A stretch of 64,000 nucleotides of DNA from Aphidius gifuensis (lineage: Eukaryota > Arthropoda > Insecta > Hymenoptera > Braconidae). The DNA lies in the NCBI RefSeq assembly GCF_014905175.1, contig NC_057791.1, forward strand, positions 12,714,177-12,778,176, in the 5' to 3' direction. Below the pieces are notes generated by a model, which saw only the letters and a list, made by a program, of their open reading frames with translations, was not told the origin of the DNA and made no database searches. A program made the position numbers and the translations under genes. Of the stretch, positions 10,285 to 21,103 are shown one piece after another (the stretch's first letter is position 1; every line of letters starts with the position of its first letter).

Positions 10285-12547
10285 CCCCCACGGAAAAATT
10301 TATTTAATTTCAATTGAAATTATATAAAACAGAGTTTATAAACTGAGTTTATAAAATTTAGGCAAATTTGAAGATTTGAAAATTTTTATAAAATTTTTAT
10401 AAACTTTCTATTAAAAGTTTTGTGATCTATCAAAAAAATTTTATATAAATGTTCAATGAAAATTATAAAAATTTTTTATAAACTTTCTATTGAATTATTA
10501 TTAAATTTTTATATTCAAAATTTTGATTTTGAAGAATATTTTTTATTAATTTTTATAAAATTTTTATTAAATTATTATTAAATTTTTGTAACCGAAATTT
10601 TGATCTTAAAAAATATTTTTCATAAATTTTTATAAATTTTTTATTCAATTATTATTAAATTTTTATATTCAAAATTTTGATTTTGAAAAATATTTTTTAT
10701 TAATTTTTATAAAGTTTTTAAAAACTTTTTATTAAAATATTATTTAATTGTTATTAAATTTTTATAACCAAAATTTTGATTTCAAAATTTATTTTCATTG
10801 ATTTTTATAAATTTTATTATTAAAATCTTTTATTGAATTATTCGATACATTTTTTGGATATAATAAAATTCAATTTATTTTAAATAATGATTATAAAAAA
10901 TAACATGATTAAACATCTTGTGTAAATCTATTTTTTTTTCTAACTAGTAAAAATGGAAAAAGAAATGCAGGCGATAGTCAAATGGACTGAAAGCAAAGAT
11001 GCAGGCAGATATACCATCGGAATAAATGTCCATCATATCAAAGACTTTAATTTTGATATGTTTCAAAATAATGAATATGATGAAGACCAAAAATTTCCTG
11101 TTGAATGGCGAAAAACATCAAAAATGCCTTTGGGAGGTTGAGAAGTATTTGAAGCTGAGGTTATTGCAGTAGCTGCTAAAATTTTAACAAATTGTTATTA
11201 TACTATTATTATATTTATTATGTTTTATGATTTTGTAATTTGTTTTTTAATTTTATTTTTTAATAGATTCTATGAAAAAGTTGGAAAAAATCATGAACGC
11301 AATTGATGTTCAACAAGGTTACATGGTGACAAATAAAGCAAGACTCGAGACTAACACAATCATTGAGGTATTTATTTATTTAAAAATATAGCTGTGAATT
11401 ATTTTTTATTTTTTTTAATAATAAAAAAAACGAATACAGTTTTAATTTATCTTTTTTATTTATTATCTAACTATTTTGTGAATATATTTGAAAAAAAAAA
11501 AAAATAATAATAATATAATTTACAAAATAAAATGATTGATTTTGATGAAAAAGTTTTACGTGTTAGCAATTACAAAGGAGGTGCAGCAAGAAGAAAAAAA
11601 AATGATTCGATAAGACATCAAAAACTAGATGAAAATAGGATTACAGTAATAAAAGGTATAATAAACAATAACTAATCATTGATAATAATAATAAAAATAA
11701 TAATAAAGTATTTATAATAATATAATAAATAAATTACTTACCATATGTATTATGTAATATAGAGACAGTTAAAAAGTACCATCCATCAACGTACAATAAG
11801 ACCATTTTTGGAAATAATATAATATACGATTAAATAAACTTCGTAAGTCAACACCCAACGATGAAGCACAAGAAAAAGTATAATTTTTAATTCAAAAAAT
11901 ATTAAAACAACTATGTTTCACAAAAATTGATCGATTGAAAAAATAATTGTATTTTTATTATTTGCAGATCAACGAACCAACAAATGATATAGAATAAATG
12001 CTGCATCTATATTGCTGTTCTTGATTTTATTTATATTATTTTTTTTTTTATTTAATTTTGTCTTTTATTATAAAAAAAAAATTGATTCACACAAGATGTT
12101 ATTTTTTATAATTATTATTTAAAATAAATTGAATTTTAGTAAATCCAAAAAATGTATAAAATAATTCAATAAAAGTTTTTAATAATAAAATTTATAAAAA
12201 TCAATGAAAATAAATTTTGAAATCAAAATTTTGGTTATAAAAATTTAATAACAATTAAATAATATTTTAATAAAAAGTTTCCAAAAATTTTATAAAAATT
12301 AATAAAAAATATTTTTCAAAATCAAAATTTTGAATATAAAAATTTAATAATAATTTAATAGAAAGTTTATAAAAAATTTTTATAATTTTTATTGAACATT
12401 TATATAAAATTTTTTTGATAGATCACAAAATTTTTAATAGAAAGTTTATAAAAATTTTATAAAAATTTATCTTCAAATTTGCCCAAATTTTATAAACTCT
12501 GTTTTATATAATTTTAATTGAAATTTAATAAATTTTTTCCGTGGGGG
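10285..12547. mobile_element. CCCCCACGG-ended element carrying coding sequence, TSD AT
   Basis: The ends CCCCCACGGAAAAATTT and TTTTTTCCGTGGGGG are inverted. AT flanks both sides (10283-10284 and 12548-12549). Removing the element rejoins the minus-strand hAT-like frame. Both arms are dense in inverted A/T words such as AATTTTTATAAAATTTTT, with TTTATAAACTCTGTTTTATA near the ends. The middle (10953 to about 12000) carries fragments of a protein-coding gene on the plus strand. Confidence 0.75.
10953..11366 (+). pseudogene. Captured coding fragment (insect BEN/transposon-associated N-terminal type)
   Basis: The frame starts at ATG 10953 with AIVKWTESKDAGRY and then VEWRKTSKMPLGG. This resembles the N-terminal module of insect transposon-linked proteins that end in a Lys-x-Pro-x-Gly-Gly-Trp motif. 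The Trp codon is TGA here (11139-11141). Reading past it gives EVFEAEVIAVAAK before a GT-rich intron-like break. A second exon-like block at about 11265-11366 (MKKLEKIMNAID...TNTIIE) and a third at 11531-11656 follow. All sit inside the 10285-12547 element. The family call is from pattern memory and is tentative. Confidence 0.4.
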
Positions 12548-14872
12548 ATAAATCATGGATTTCGAGTTGTACAATGGCTTGAATCTTGATCAAGAATGCG
12601 ATAATCATGAGATATTGTGGCAATGGCTCTACGAAGTCCTGGCACCTGAAATACTTGCTGTGCTCGGGCCACAATATTTTGTGGATCACCCTGATGTAAA
12701 GGTAGCATGTTTATAACTCGCCTTACTTGGTAAAAGAATTCATCATAGTAAAAGACAGCCCTAAGCCAAGTTCCCTACCTGACAGTTTGGTTTAGGAGGC
12801 AAACGAACGTTCGGTAATTCTTGGTTAAAAATGAATTGTCGAGCTGGGGATCTACGAAATATTTTTTTGACCAGACTTACTAAAACAATTACACGTGGAT
12901 AGGACATGCGGACTGCTTCAGCGATGCGGCGTAAACGATAGGCAAAGCACCTAACATGTATGAGTTTATCATAATCTCTGGCTCTTAGAAGGTCATACGC
13001 AGTCATCATGTAGTGAGTGCCATCACTCGTGAATGCTAATACGTGATACCTGGCCATAACTTCTCTAGTCCTCTTTCTAAAAAATTTGCAATGTGCTCAC
13101 CATTTGCTGCAATTATACTATTTAAATAAATAGTTAGTGGCTTTGAAAACCCATTGGGAAGTAACGGTATCACCATGAGAACTGCTAATTTTCTTCCCAA
13201 TACATCTGTTGTCTTGTCCACTAATATTTGAATAGGGTTGTCACCAATAGCTTGCCTTATTGATGTTATTATATCAAAATTTATAACTGCAGCATAATTT
13301 TTTCTAAGGGTGGATGCATCAGGCAAAGGTGTACCTATCCTCTTTTGTAAACACTCTCTTAGGTGCATATTTGCAAATTTTTAAATGGAATAGCACATTG
13401 CAAAAAAGCTTGACAAATCTCAAACCAACACGCATTTTGTCTTGGTGAACATGATTCCCATGATTGATCATCTGGTTGTACCCTTTCTTTACAAGCATGA
13501 GCTTGCATGTGCTTGGCTGTTAGCTCATAACGTAAAATTTGTCCGTGTTCAATCGTTTCGAGGCGGGTCCAACAGCACAAACATTTTTTCATACCTTGTT
13601 CGCCAAATACTTGAAATAGTTGAAATGCGTATCTAGTTTGTGTATCTGATGGTGTTTTCGAATAGCCGTGACGGTGACATTATTTAAATAAACATTACAA
13701 ACAGTACACTGAACATGTGGATTTGGTTCTTCATGCAACTGATAAACGTGATTAAAATCCTGACCAACGTCCAAAAGCTCAGGGATGGTAAATTTTTTTT
13801 TGACAAATTTTTGGCAATATTTGTCAAATTTTGTCAATTATAACAATTTTTTTTTTTTGATAAATTTTAAAAATATTTGACAAAATTTGTCAAATTTTGT
13901 CTATTTTTGACAAATTTTGTCGAATTTTTTTTTGACAAATTTTGGCAATATTCGTCAAATTTTGTCAATTATAATAATTCATTTTTTTTTTATAAATATT
14001 GAATACATTCGACAAAATTTATCAAAATTAGACGAATTTTGCCAAATTTTCTTAAACTTTACCAAATTTTTTTTAAACCATTTATTTAGAAGAAACTATA
14101 TGAATTTGATAATTTTTTAAAATTTATCTATAAACTGAAAGATATCGTCAAATTTTTACCATCTTCGCTACTAATGATTCTGATCAATCAGAAGAGAATA
14201 GAAAATAATATATTGATGAATGTAATGTTCTGTTAGTATATAAAGAAAATCATATATCCATCACTCATATGGTAATATGGAACAGATAGACAGATTTCTA
14301 TAGATGATGTGTTAAACTTATGAAAATGGTATATAACTATCGGAAATTGGGTACATAATATAATTATACAGACAACATAACTATGTTTTTTTTTTTTTTA
14401 ATTCAAATAATTTTATTAAAATTTGGCAAATTTTAACCAAATTTGACAAAATTGCCCTTAATTTGACGAAATTTGTCACATTTTGTCAAGTTTTGCCAAC
14501 ATTTGACCAAATTAGTTTGTCCGTAATTGTCGTAAATTAAGGAATCCCAATTTCCTCTCAAAATTTGACAAATTTTGACTAAATTTGACATTATTTCTCA
14601 TAATTATTTGACAACATCTGACAAAATTATTTTCATCAGGGTAGCATAGATAATAACAATTCGACGATATCTTCCAGTTTGTAGATAAATTTTAAAAAAT
14701 TATCAAATTCATATAGTTTCTTCTAAATTAACGGTTTAAAAAAAATTTGGCAAAGTTTGAGAAAATTTGACAAAATTTGTCTAGTTTTGACAGATTTCGT
14801 CTAATTCTGACAAATTTTGTCGAATGTATTCAATATTTATTAAAAAAAATAAATTATAATTTATGAAATCTG

Positions 14873-15756
14873 CACGGAAAAAAATTTACATTTTTTTTAA
14901 ATATAATACCATAGCAATTTTCGCGTTGTGTTACAGTAAGCTGGAACCATAAGAGCATCATATTAAATTTTGAGACAGGCCATAGCAATTTTCATTGAAA
15001 AACGCCACTTATTGGCCGTACGACCTTTCGCGATGTACCATAGTAATTCTTGCGATGGGCAAACGCAAAATTTATTATGTTTATAAACGCTCGTAAAAAA
15101 ATATTGTAAAAAAACATTTCAAGCCTAGGATTTGAACCCCATATCATCGGGATACAAATCCTATAAGTTATCCGCTGCGCCACAACAACGTATCTGTGAG
15201 GGAAATATTATTTGTTTTACATTAACAATTTGAAAATAAGCAAAGTCACGCCTGCGCAGTCGACTAAAAAGTGGGGGCAGTTGACATTTCTGAGTCCTTC
15301 ATCAATTTTGCTATGGCCCATTGTAATTTTAAATATGTTGCTTTGTATTTGTTAGTGACACCTACAGGAAATCCAAGAAAGTTATTAAAATTACTATGGT
15401 ACATTGTAAATTTTCAGAGGATCATTTTAATCTTGTCCATAACAACAAAGTAAAATTTAGAAATAAACAAAGCAAAAAAAGAAAAAAATATTTTTTGCTA
15501 TGGTGCAATGTAATTTTTAGACTGGATTATTTTAAATTTTAAATTTGGTTTCTGTAAAAATTTCTTTATGCGTTGTAATTTTTTCATCGGGGAATAGCAA
15601 AAAAAAAACATGACAAAATCGCTATGGTACATTTTAATTTTTCAAGACTACAATTGTTTTTTTTCGTTGAAATGACAGTAAATTTTTTAATAATCATAAT
15701 ATGGTTCTATGGTAATGTGGCACCATAGTAATATTGAGTGAAAATTTTTCTCCGTG
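14873..15756. mobile_element. CACGGAAAAAAATTT element with ACCATAGCAATTTT words, TSD TG
   Basis: The ends are CACGGAAAAAAATTTACA and GAAAATTTTTCTCCGTG, flanked by TG (14871-14872 and 15757-15758). The words ACCATAGCAATTTT and ATGGTACATTGTAATTTT occur in both orientations. A tRNA-like segment lies in its middle (15121-15190). It is nested in the 13783-16049 element. The second family member is at 16272-17593. Confidence 0.75.
15121..15190 (-). other. tRNA-like sequence inside the 14873-15756 element
   Basis: On the minus strand it reads TGTGGCGCAGCGGATAAC (A-box like), an anticodon-arm-like GGATTTGTATCC, then GGGGTTCAAATCCTAGG, a match to the B-box GGTTCRANTCC. The T-arm stem pairs at four of five positions if wobble is allowed. 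The acceptor stem does not pair well, so it is tRNA-derived rather than a working gene. Confidence 0.6.
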
Positions 15757-16271
15757 TGACAAATATTGCCAAAATTTGACAAAATTTGTCAAATGTTTTC
15801 AAAATTTATCAAAAAAAAAAATTATTATGATTGACAAAATTTGACAAATTTTGTTAATATTAGACAAATTTTGACAAATTTCGTCAAATGTTTCCAAAAT
15901 TTATCAAAAGAAAAAATTTATTAAAATTGACAAAATTTGCCAAAATTAGATGATATTTGTCAAAATTTGCCAAAGTTTGCCAAAAATTGGAGATTCTGGC
16001 AAACTTTAACTAATTTTGGCAAATTTTGTCAAAATTATTTTCACCAGGGAGTTTAATATTTAACAATGGAAAAGTCGATTTACGCAAAGTATCCAAGTCG
16101 GACATAGTGCCAACTGACTATTTAACAACAGAGACTTTATTTTCCGGATGTTTACTCTGAACGGTGTAACCGAAACTAGCGCTCCGGGATAAATTATTTA
16201 TTTATGGCGCCAAGCCGTGAATACGGGTGCTAGGATAAGGTCGTCGCATGACTCAGTGCTAATGTTCACCA

Positions 16272-17593
16272 CACGGAAAAAAATTTACCGTAGATTTTAC
16301 TATGGTCCCACAGTATTCAAGAAACATCGGTCAACTAATATATTTTTTACATTAAATATTACGAAAAAAAACAATGTGATGATTAAAAAATTGCAATGGA
16401 CCATAGCAATGATTAAGATTTTGATTTTTTACTTTGTATAAAATAAAAACTGCAACGTAACATGAAATCTTTACAAATTTAAGTTGAAAAAATTATTATG
16501 CATCTTTTCAAATACTACAATGTACCATAGTAATTTTTATAAGTTTCAAATTTTTGCTTGATCACATCATTCAACTTGCTGTGCATAATGTATTTTTTAC
16601 AATAGTTATGTTGAAAAAATTCAAATGTCTTTATTTAAAAATTACAATGTACCATAGCAATTTTTTATCTGCTACTTGTCGCGATGATCGTTGTTATCGA
16701 CTGCAGTATTCAAAAGTCAATAATCCAATGTGTTCAGTGAAAATTGAAATGGGCCATAGTAAAAAAAAAAATCAAATAACTGCGCGTCAGTTAATCTGCG
16801 CATCGGAAGATCCAGATGTTTTTTTGTTGTCTGCATTTGTCGATAATCGACACTTTCTGTCAGACGTGCACAGACGTGGTATAATAAATTTCAATGGCGA
16901 AATGTTTAATGTGTTTTATTCAAAGTCAGTAGTGTTATACTTCCATTGAAGTTTTCATGGGATTTAAAAAGTAAATTTATTTTAATTTATAAGTGAAATT
17001 TTGATCAAAAAAAAAAAAACTTAATGATATATGTAACTTCTTTAACTTGCAGTTTTTTTTTTTTAATCTATTCTTTGCAAGTTTTGAGGTCAAGTTTTGT
17101 CAAAATAAGTTCATGTAAAAATATGATTATTATTATTATTATTGCTGTTGCTGTTATTAAATTATTGCCTAAAAGTTATCTGTCCATTCATTTGATTTCT
17201 ATTCCATTATAATTACTATCTATTTACCCTGCACTGTGCCCCCCCCCCTCTCCATGAAGGGGGGAGAGAGCACAGTGCAGGGTAAAAAAATTTATAACTA
17301 TTGCAAAATTTACTGTTTGCCTTATTAAATAATAATATTCACTTTTTCAAAATTTACATCGTCAATTTCCAATATTTAGTATTGCCTTTATAAATTTTTC
17401 ATATGGCCATTTCAAAAATTACTATGGTACAAGGCTAAAAATTCAAACTGTCGTTAGGCGGCGCTCATCGAGAAAAATTGCTATGGCCCATATTGAATTT
17501 CAATACAATTCCCCCACGTTTCCGAGTTGCTGTGGGCCATAGTAAAAATCGTGGTGTTCTTTCAGTAAAAAAAAAAGAAAAAATCTATCCGTG
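16272..17593. mobile_element. CACGGAAAAAAATTT element with TACCATAGTAATTTT words, TSD CA
   Basis: The left end is CACGGAAAAAAATTTACC and the right end is GAAAAAATCTATCCGTG, flanked by CA (16270-16271 and 17594-17595). The interior has many AATGTACCATAGTAATTTT-type words, plus a 56-bp palindrome at 17227-17282. No transposase is present. The ORFs inside follow the repeated words and are not genes. It lies just upstream of the Harbinger remnant. Confidence 0.7.
17227..17282. mobile_element. 56-bp near-perfect palindrome with CCC ends and TA flanks
   Basis: CCCTGCACTGTGC and its inverse GCACAGTGCAGGG are separated by a C-rich/G-rich stem and a CCATGAA loop. TA lies on both sides (17225-17226 and 17283-17284). 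It has the termini and the 2-bp duplication of the larger CCC elements but almost no interior. Confidence 0.6.
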
Positions 17594-18267
17594 CACACAA
17601 TGTAAACAAACAGTTTATGGCATGTCAAAAAAAATTTCAACATAAAAATTTAATCATTTATTTATTGAATAAATATTGTATGGGGCTACCACTAAAAGAG
17701 TCCTTGCCAGCTCAGAGTTATGGAACCTATCTTATCCCTACTATTTTTTTTACGTTAGCTTTTGTATATGTGTAGAATTTTAGTCATGCGCAGTGTACTT
17801 AAAAAAAATACAACTACAAAAGCTTCCACAGCATTGCTTTTAGCAATTTGTGACCACAAATACAGTTTCACTCTTGTTGATATTAGTGCAAATGGTCGTC
17901 AGAGTGATGGTGGTATTTTTTCAAGATCACCAATGGGTGAAAAATTTAACGATAGATCTATGGGTGTTCCGCGGAACCATCACTGGTCACAGGCAGTGAT
18001 AGTACCGTGTTACCATACGTATTTGTTGATGACCAAGCTTTTTCTGCATCATCATATTTGATTCGGCCATATCCTGAACAATATGGTATGGATATTAATA
18101 AAAAAATATTTAATTATCGACTCAGCAGAGCTCAAAAGATGATTGAAAATACATTTGGAGTTTGGAGTTCTCGTTGGAGAATCCTTCGCAAACCCATTAT
18201 TGCTAAACGTGAAACTGTCGAAAGTATTGTGAAAAGCACTGTTTGTCTTCACAATTATTTAGTACAA

Positions 18268-18314
<47 letters not shown>
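18268..18314 (+). repeat. (AAT)n microsatellite inside the Harbinger frame
   Basis: About 15 AAT units encode poly-Asn. They continue after the inserted element at 19379 as AATAATAATAG. Confidence 0.85.
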
Positions 18315-18315
<1 letters not shown>

Positions 18316-19376
18316 CCTGGTGAAAAAAATCTGGCAGATTCTGTTAGATTCTGCAAGATTCGACAAAAAATGAAAAAATCTGGCAGATTCTGCCAGCCAA
18401 ATATTCGGCTTTCAACAGTCTGCCAGATTCTGTCAGGTATTGCCAGTCAAATACTCGATCTTAACAGTCTGCTAGATTCTGCTATATTCTGTCAGCTACA
18501 TATTCGACTTTCAACAGCATGCCAGATTCTTACAGATTCTGCCAGATTCTGTCAGCCACATATTCGACTTCCAACAGCATGCCAGATTCTGCCAGATTCT
18601 GTCAGCCACATATTTGACTATTAACAGTCTGCCAGATTCTGCCAGTTCAATTGATAAATATTGTTTTTTTTTTCAATAAATTGATTTTTTTGAATTAATA
18701 CAACGGATTAGGAGACATCAAGTCGTCATCGAACTATTAGTATGTTATAATTTATTCTTTTATAGCTCATTTATCATTATTTTACGTTAGTTGTTATTCA
18801 ACGATTCTCACATGTGCTCAGGTCAGAGTTAATTCACATATATAGGAACTGAGATTATGATACTTATAAAAATTTATAAAAACATATTCAAGTTTAAAAA
18901 AAAAAATGCAACGCTTCGAGATTGAAGTTTCTTGATACCTTACCGTGATGTTTGTAATAACCACAATCATTCGTCCAGAATTTTTTTTTTTTTTTAGAAT
19001 TTTTTCGTAAAAATAGTCTGGCAGATTCTTACAGATTCTTACAGATTCTGGCAGATTCTCACAGATTCTGGGAGATTATGACAGATTATGGCAGATTATG
19101 GCAGATTTTTACAGATTCTGGCAGATTCTTACAGATTTAGACCGGTTTTTGGAACAACTGCCAGATTCTTGCAGATTCTGCCAGATTCTTACAGATTAAG
19201 ACCGGTTTTTGGAACAACTGCAAGATTCTGTCAGATTCTTACAGATTCTTTCAGATTCTGCCAGATTCTTACAGATTTAGACCGGTTTTTGGAACAACTG
19301 CCAGATTCTGCCAGATTATTCTGCCAGATTCTGTCTGTTTATTCTGCCAGATTCTGCCAGTTTTTTTTCACCAGGG
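18315..19376. mobile_element. CCCTGGTGAAAA element built of CTGCCAGATTCTG words, TSD AA
   Basis: The left end is CCCTGGTGAAAAAAAT and the right end is TTTTTTTTCACCAGGG. AA lies on both sides (18313-18314 and 19377-19378), restoring an uninterrupted (AAT)n run. The word CTGCCAGATTCTG and variants fills 18330-18650 and, mostly in the opposite sense, 19015-19365. About 360 bp of unrelated single-copy sequence lies between. Confidence 0.8.
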
Positions 19377-19613
19377 AATAATAATAATAGTAATAATAAT
19401 AGTGGAAATAATTGTAGAGACAACTTCATTGATAACGAGTTTGGTAGTGAGTTGTGGAGAGAAGAAGCTGCTGCTTTAAATGAACAGCATGAAGATGTTG
19501 AAGAAAATCTTTCATCAGTGACTGGAAATAAAATTCGTGACCAATTTACAGAGTTTTTTGAACATGAAAGAGCTGTAAAATGGCAATTTGATAGGATTCA
19601 TCAAATAAAATAA

Positions 19614-20054
19614 TAATAAACACATATGTAAATGAAAATAAATATTAACTTAGCAAAGTTATAAAAATTACCAATTGATTTGTTATTTTTTCCCCTTTAT
19701 AATACATGATTTAGGTGTTTTCCTGTATCGATTTTAATTTTGTATGAGCTTGAGCTGGTCTAGAAGACGTCTGACCATTTAAAAACTATCACAAAATTTT
19801 ATAAAATAATTTAAATTGGTTTTTTGGTAATTTTAAAGCTCTTCTGGGTTTTTTATGGATCTTAAAAATCATCACAAAATCAATTCAAAATTATTTTTAT
19901 TTCATGGGTTAAATAAATATAATATATAAATAAATATGAAAACAAAAGAGGGCAAAAGAGAATAGTAGTGAGGTACTTGATGTGATAAAACAAATGAAGA
20001 TCTCGGAAAAAAAACTGGGAAAAATAACACAATCAACAGCTAGTCACAATCAAG
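19614..20054. other. Spacer within the Harbinger remnant
   Basis: AT-rich sequence between the transposase 3' end and the second ORF. No further feature is visible. Confidence 0.4.
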
Positions 20055-21075
20055 ATGTCAGAACTCGACAATGTGAGTATTGTTATTAATTTATTATTTA
20101 CATAATTTTGTATAAAACAACAACAACTAATTAATAATTTACTTGGACTAATATTTATTCATATTTTTTTTATGATGTAGTTACACATGTTGAATGTAAC
20201 GTGCCCTGTATCCAAAACCACTTTTGTAATGGCCAAATTTGGAGATGGTACCTGGAACTGGTTGGTCCATCAGTGCTTGGCAAATTTTAAAACATTATCT
20301 ATGTACCAAGACACGAGTGAACAATGCATTATCAATCTTGATCCTTCAAAAACAACAATAACAAATGACAAATCCAGACCAACAAATAAAAGTGCTGCAT
20401 CACATAATGTAAAACAAATCAATTGGAACCCAGATCAAGAGTCAAACTCAATATCAACAACACCAACAGCAAGACCAACAAATCAACAGAATAAAAATGC
20501 TGTATTGAAAAATAAAAAACCAATAAATTGGAACCAGGACCAAGAGTCAGACTTGATCTCTTTGGTCAAAGAGCAAGATGATCTGTGGGTTTATTCTAAG
20601 CAACATACGACATACAGCAGGGTAAAAAGAGCTGAAAAAGGAAAAACAGGTGCTGCTGCAACAGATGATCCAGCTCTGAAACAGTAGTGCCATGTTGAAG
20701 AGATGAGATTTCTTGATGAAGTCTTGCAGCCAAGACTGTAATTATAATTAATTTTCAAGCCAGAAACAGTTTTTTTTTACATACACAATATGATTTCAAT
20801 TAACTTATTTCTTTAAATCATCTTAGAACAATCACCAATCTTCAAGGAGCTTTGGGAGATGAACCAATTGCCCCAGCAAGTAAAAAAACTAGAGGAAAAG
20901 AGGTGAAATTGGTGCTCTTGCTGATGCTGTCAATCAATGGAGAACTCAAAAGAAAGGAAAAGAACATATAAAAGATAATACATCTTTCATGAACAGAATG
21001 GCAGCAATACTTAATAAAATTGATGATGAAGTTATTGTTGAAGAAGCCATTTTTGAAGTCCATTCAATCGTCTGA
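20055..21075 (+). pseudogene. Second ORF of the Harbinger remnant (Myb/MADF-like)
   Basis: A short exon at 20055-20072 (MSELDN) is followed by GTGAGT. A second block from about 20182 carries an open frame (20187-20687) with two similar INWNxDQES segments. The second (INWNQDQESDLISLVKEQDDLWVYSKQHT) resembles the start of a MADF/Myb-like DNA-binding fold, as found in the accessory protein of PIF/Harbinger transposons. After a break it continues at about 20900 with GALADAVNQWRTQKK and NRMAAILNKIDDEV, ending at TGA 21073-21075. The distance to the transposase, on the same strand, fits a two-gene Harbinger element. Termini and 3-bp duplication were not located. Confidence 0.55.
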
Positions 21076-21103
21076 AAAGCTTCAAAAAAAATTTTTTTCA
21101 TTC

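Larger units (their letters stand above)
13783..16049. mobile_element. Composite CCCTGGTGAAAA element built of TTGACAAATTTTG words
   Basis: The right end, AATTATTTTCACCAGGG, matches the elements at 41193 and 47200. The left end (GGGATGGTAAATTTT) is degenerate. The interior is TTGACAAATTTTG and TTTGGCAAATTTT words on both strands, with a second internal ATTATTTTCATCAGGG end near 14626-14636. It therefore looks like two rearranged copies of the 47200-48340 element. Both share the single-copy block around GACGATATCTTCC and ATAGATGATGTGTTAAAC. It interrupts the hAT-like gene and itself contains the 14873-15756 element. Confidence 0.6.
10192..16105 (-). pseudogene. hAT-type transposase-derived gene, broken
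   Basis: Read on the minus strand from ATG 16103-16105. The first about 18 codons are followed by an inserted element (13783-16049). The frame then resumes with a zinc-finger-like stretch (VQCTVCNVYLNN...AIRKHHQIHK), then CQAFLQCAIPFKNLQ, STLRKNYAAVINF, QILVDKTTD (RNase H-like strand), AFTSDGTHYMM, LIHVRCFAYRLRRIAEAVR and LPPKP. A frame then gives GTWLRAVFYYDEFF. This order matches a hAT-like family found as repeats in insect genomes. Lesions are frame shifts near 13365 and 13050, a stop in place of Trp just before GTWL near 12770, a stop near 12554, and two element insertions. After the 10285-12547 element the frame continues to TGA at 10192-10194. No function is expected. The family is confident, the exact start is not. 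Confidence 0.75.
17762..19613 (+). pseudogene. PIF/Harbinger DDE transposase, broken
   Basis: The frame from about 17800 contains AICDHKYSFTLVDISANG and RQSDGGIFSRSPMG, the core of the DDE_Tnp_4 nuclease with its second Asp. After a frame shift near 17960 it continues LPYVFVDDQAF, FNYRLSRAQKMIENTFG (third acidic residue) and SSRWRILRKPI, then VKSTVCLHNYLVQ. An (AAT)n run encoding Asn follows, in which the 18315-19376 element is inserted. The frame resumes at 19379 and ends IRDQFTEFFEHERAVKWQF to TAA 19611-19613. The N-terminal part with the first Asp and the DNA-binding helices is missing, probably lost where the 16272-17593 element lies. The family assignment is firm. The gene is inactive. 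Confidence 0.85.

Noticed and set aside
16554..16949. 131-codon plus-strand frame
   Set aside because: It lies wholly within the 16272-17593 element and contains translated ACCATAGTAA words; no recognisable domain.
18325..18624. Extension of the Harbinger frame past the poly-Asn run
   Set aside because: This part reads through the inserted word-filled element (18315-19376); the true C-terminus resumes at 19379.
18315..19376. CRISPR-like array of short repeats
   Set aside because: Repeats are directly abutting, in both orientations and variable, in a eukaryotic transposon with inverted ends and a target duplication; there are no spacers of uniform length.
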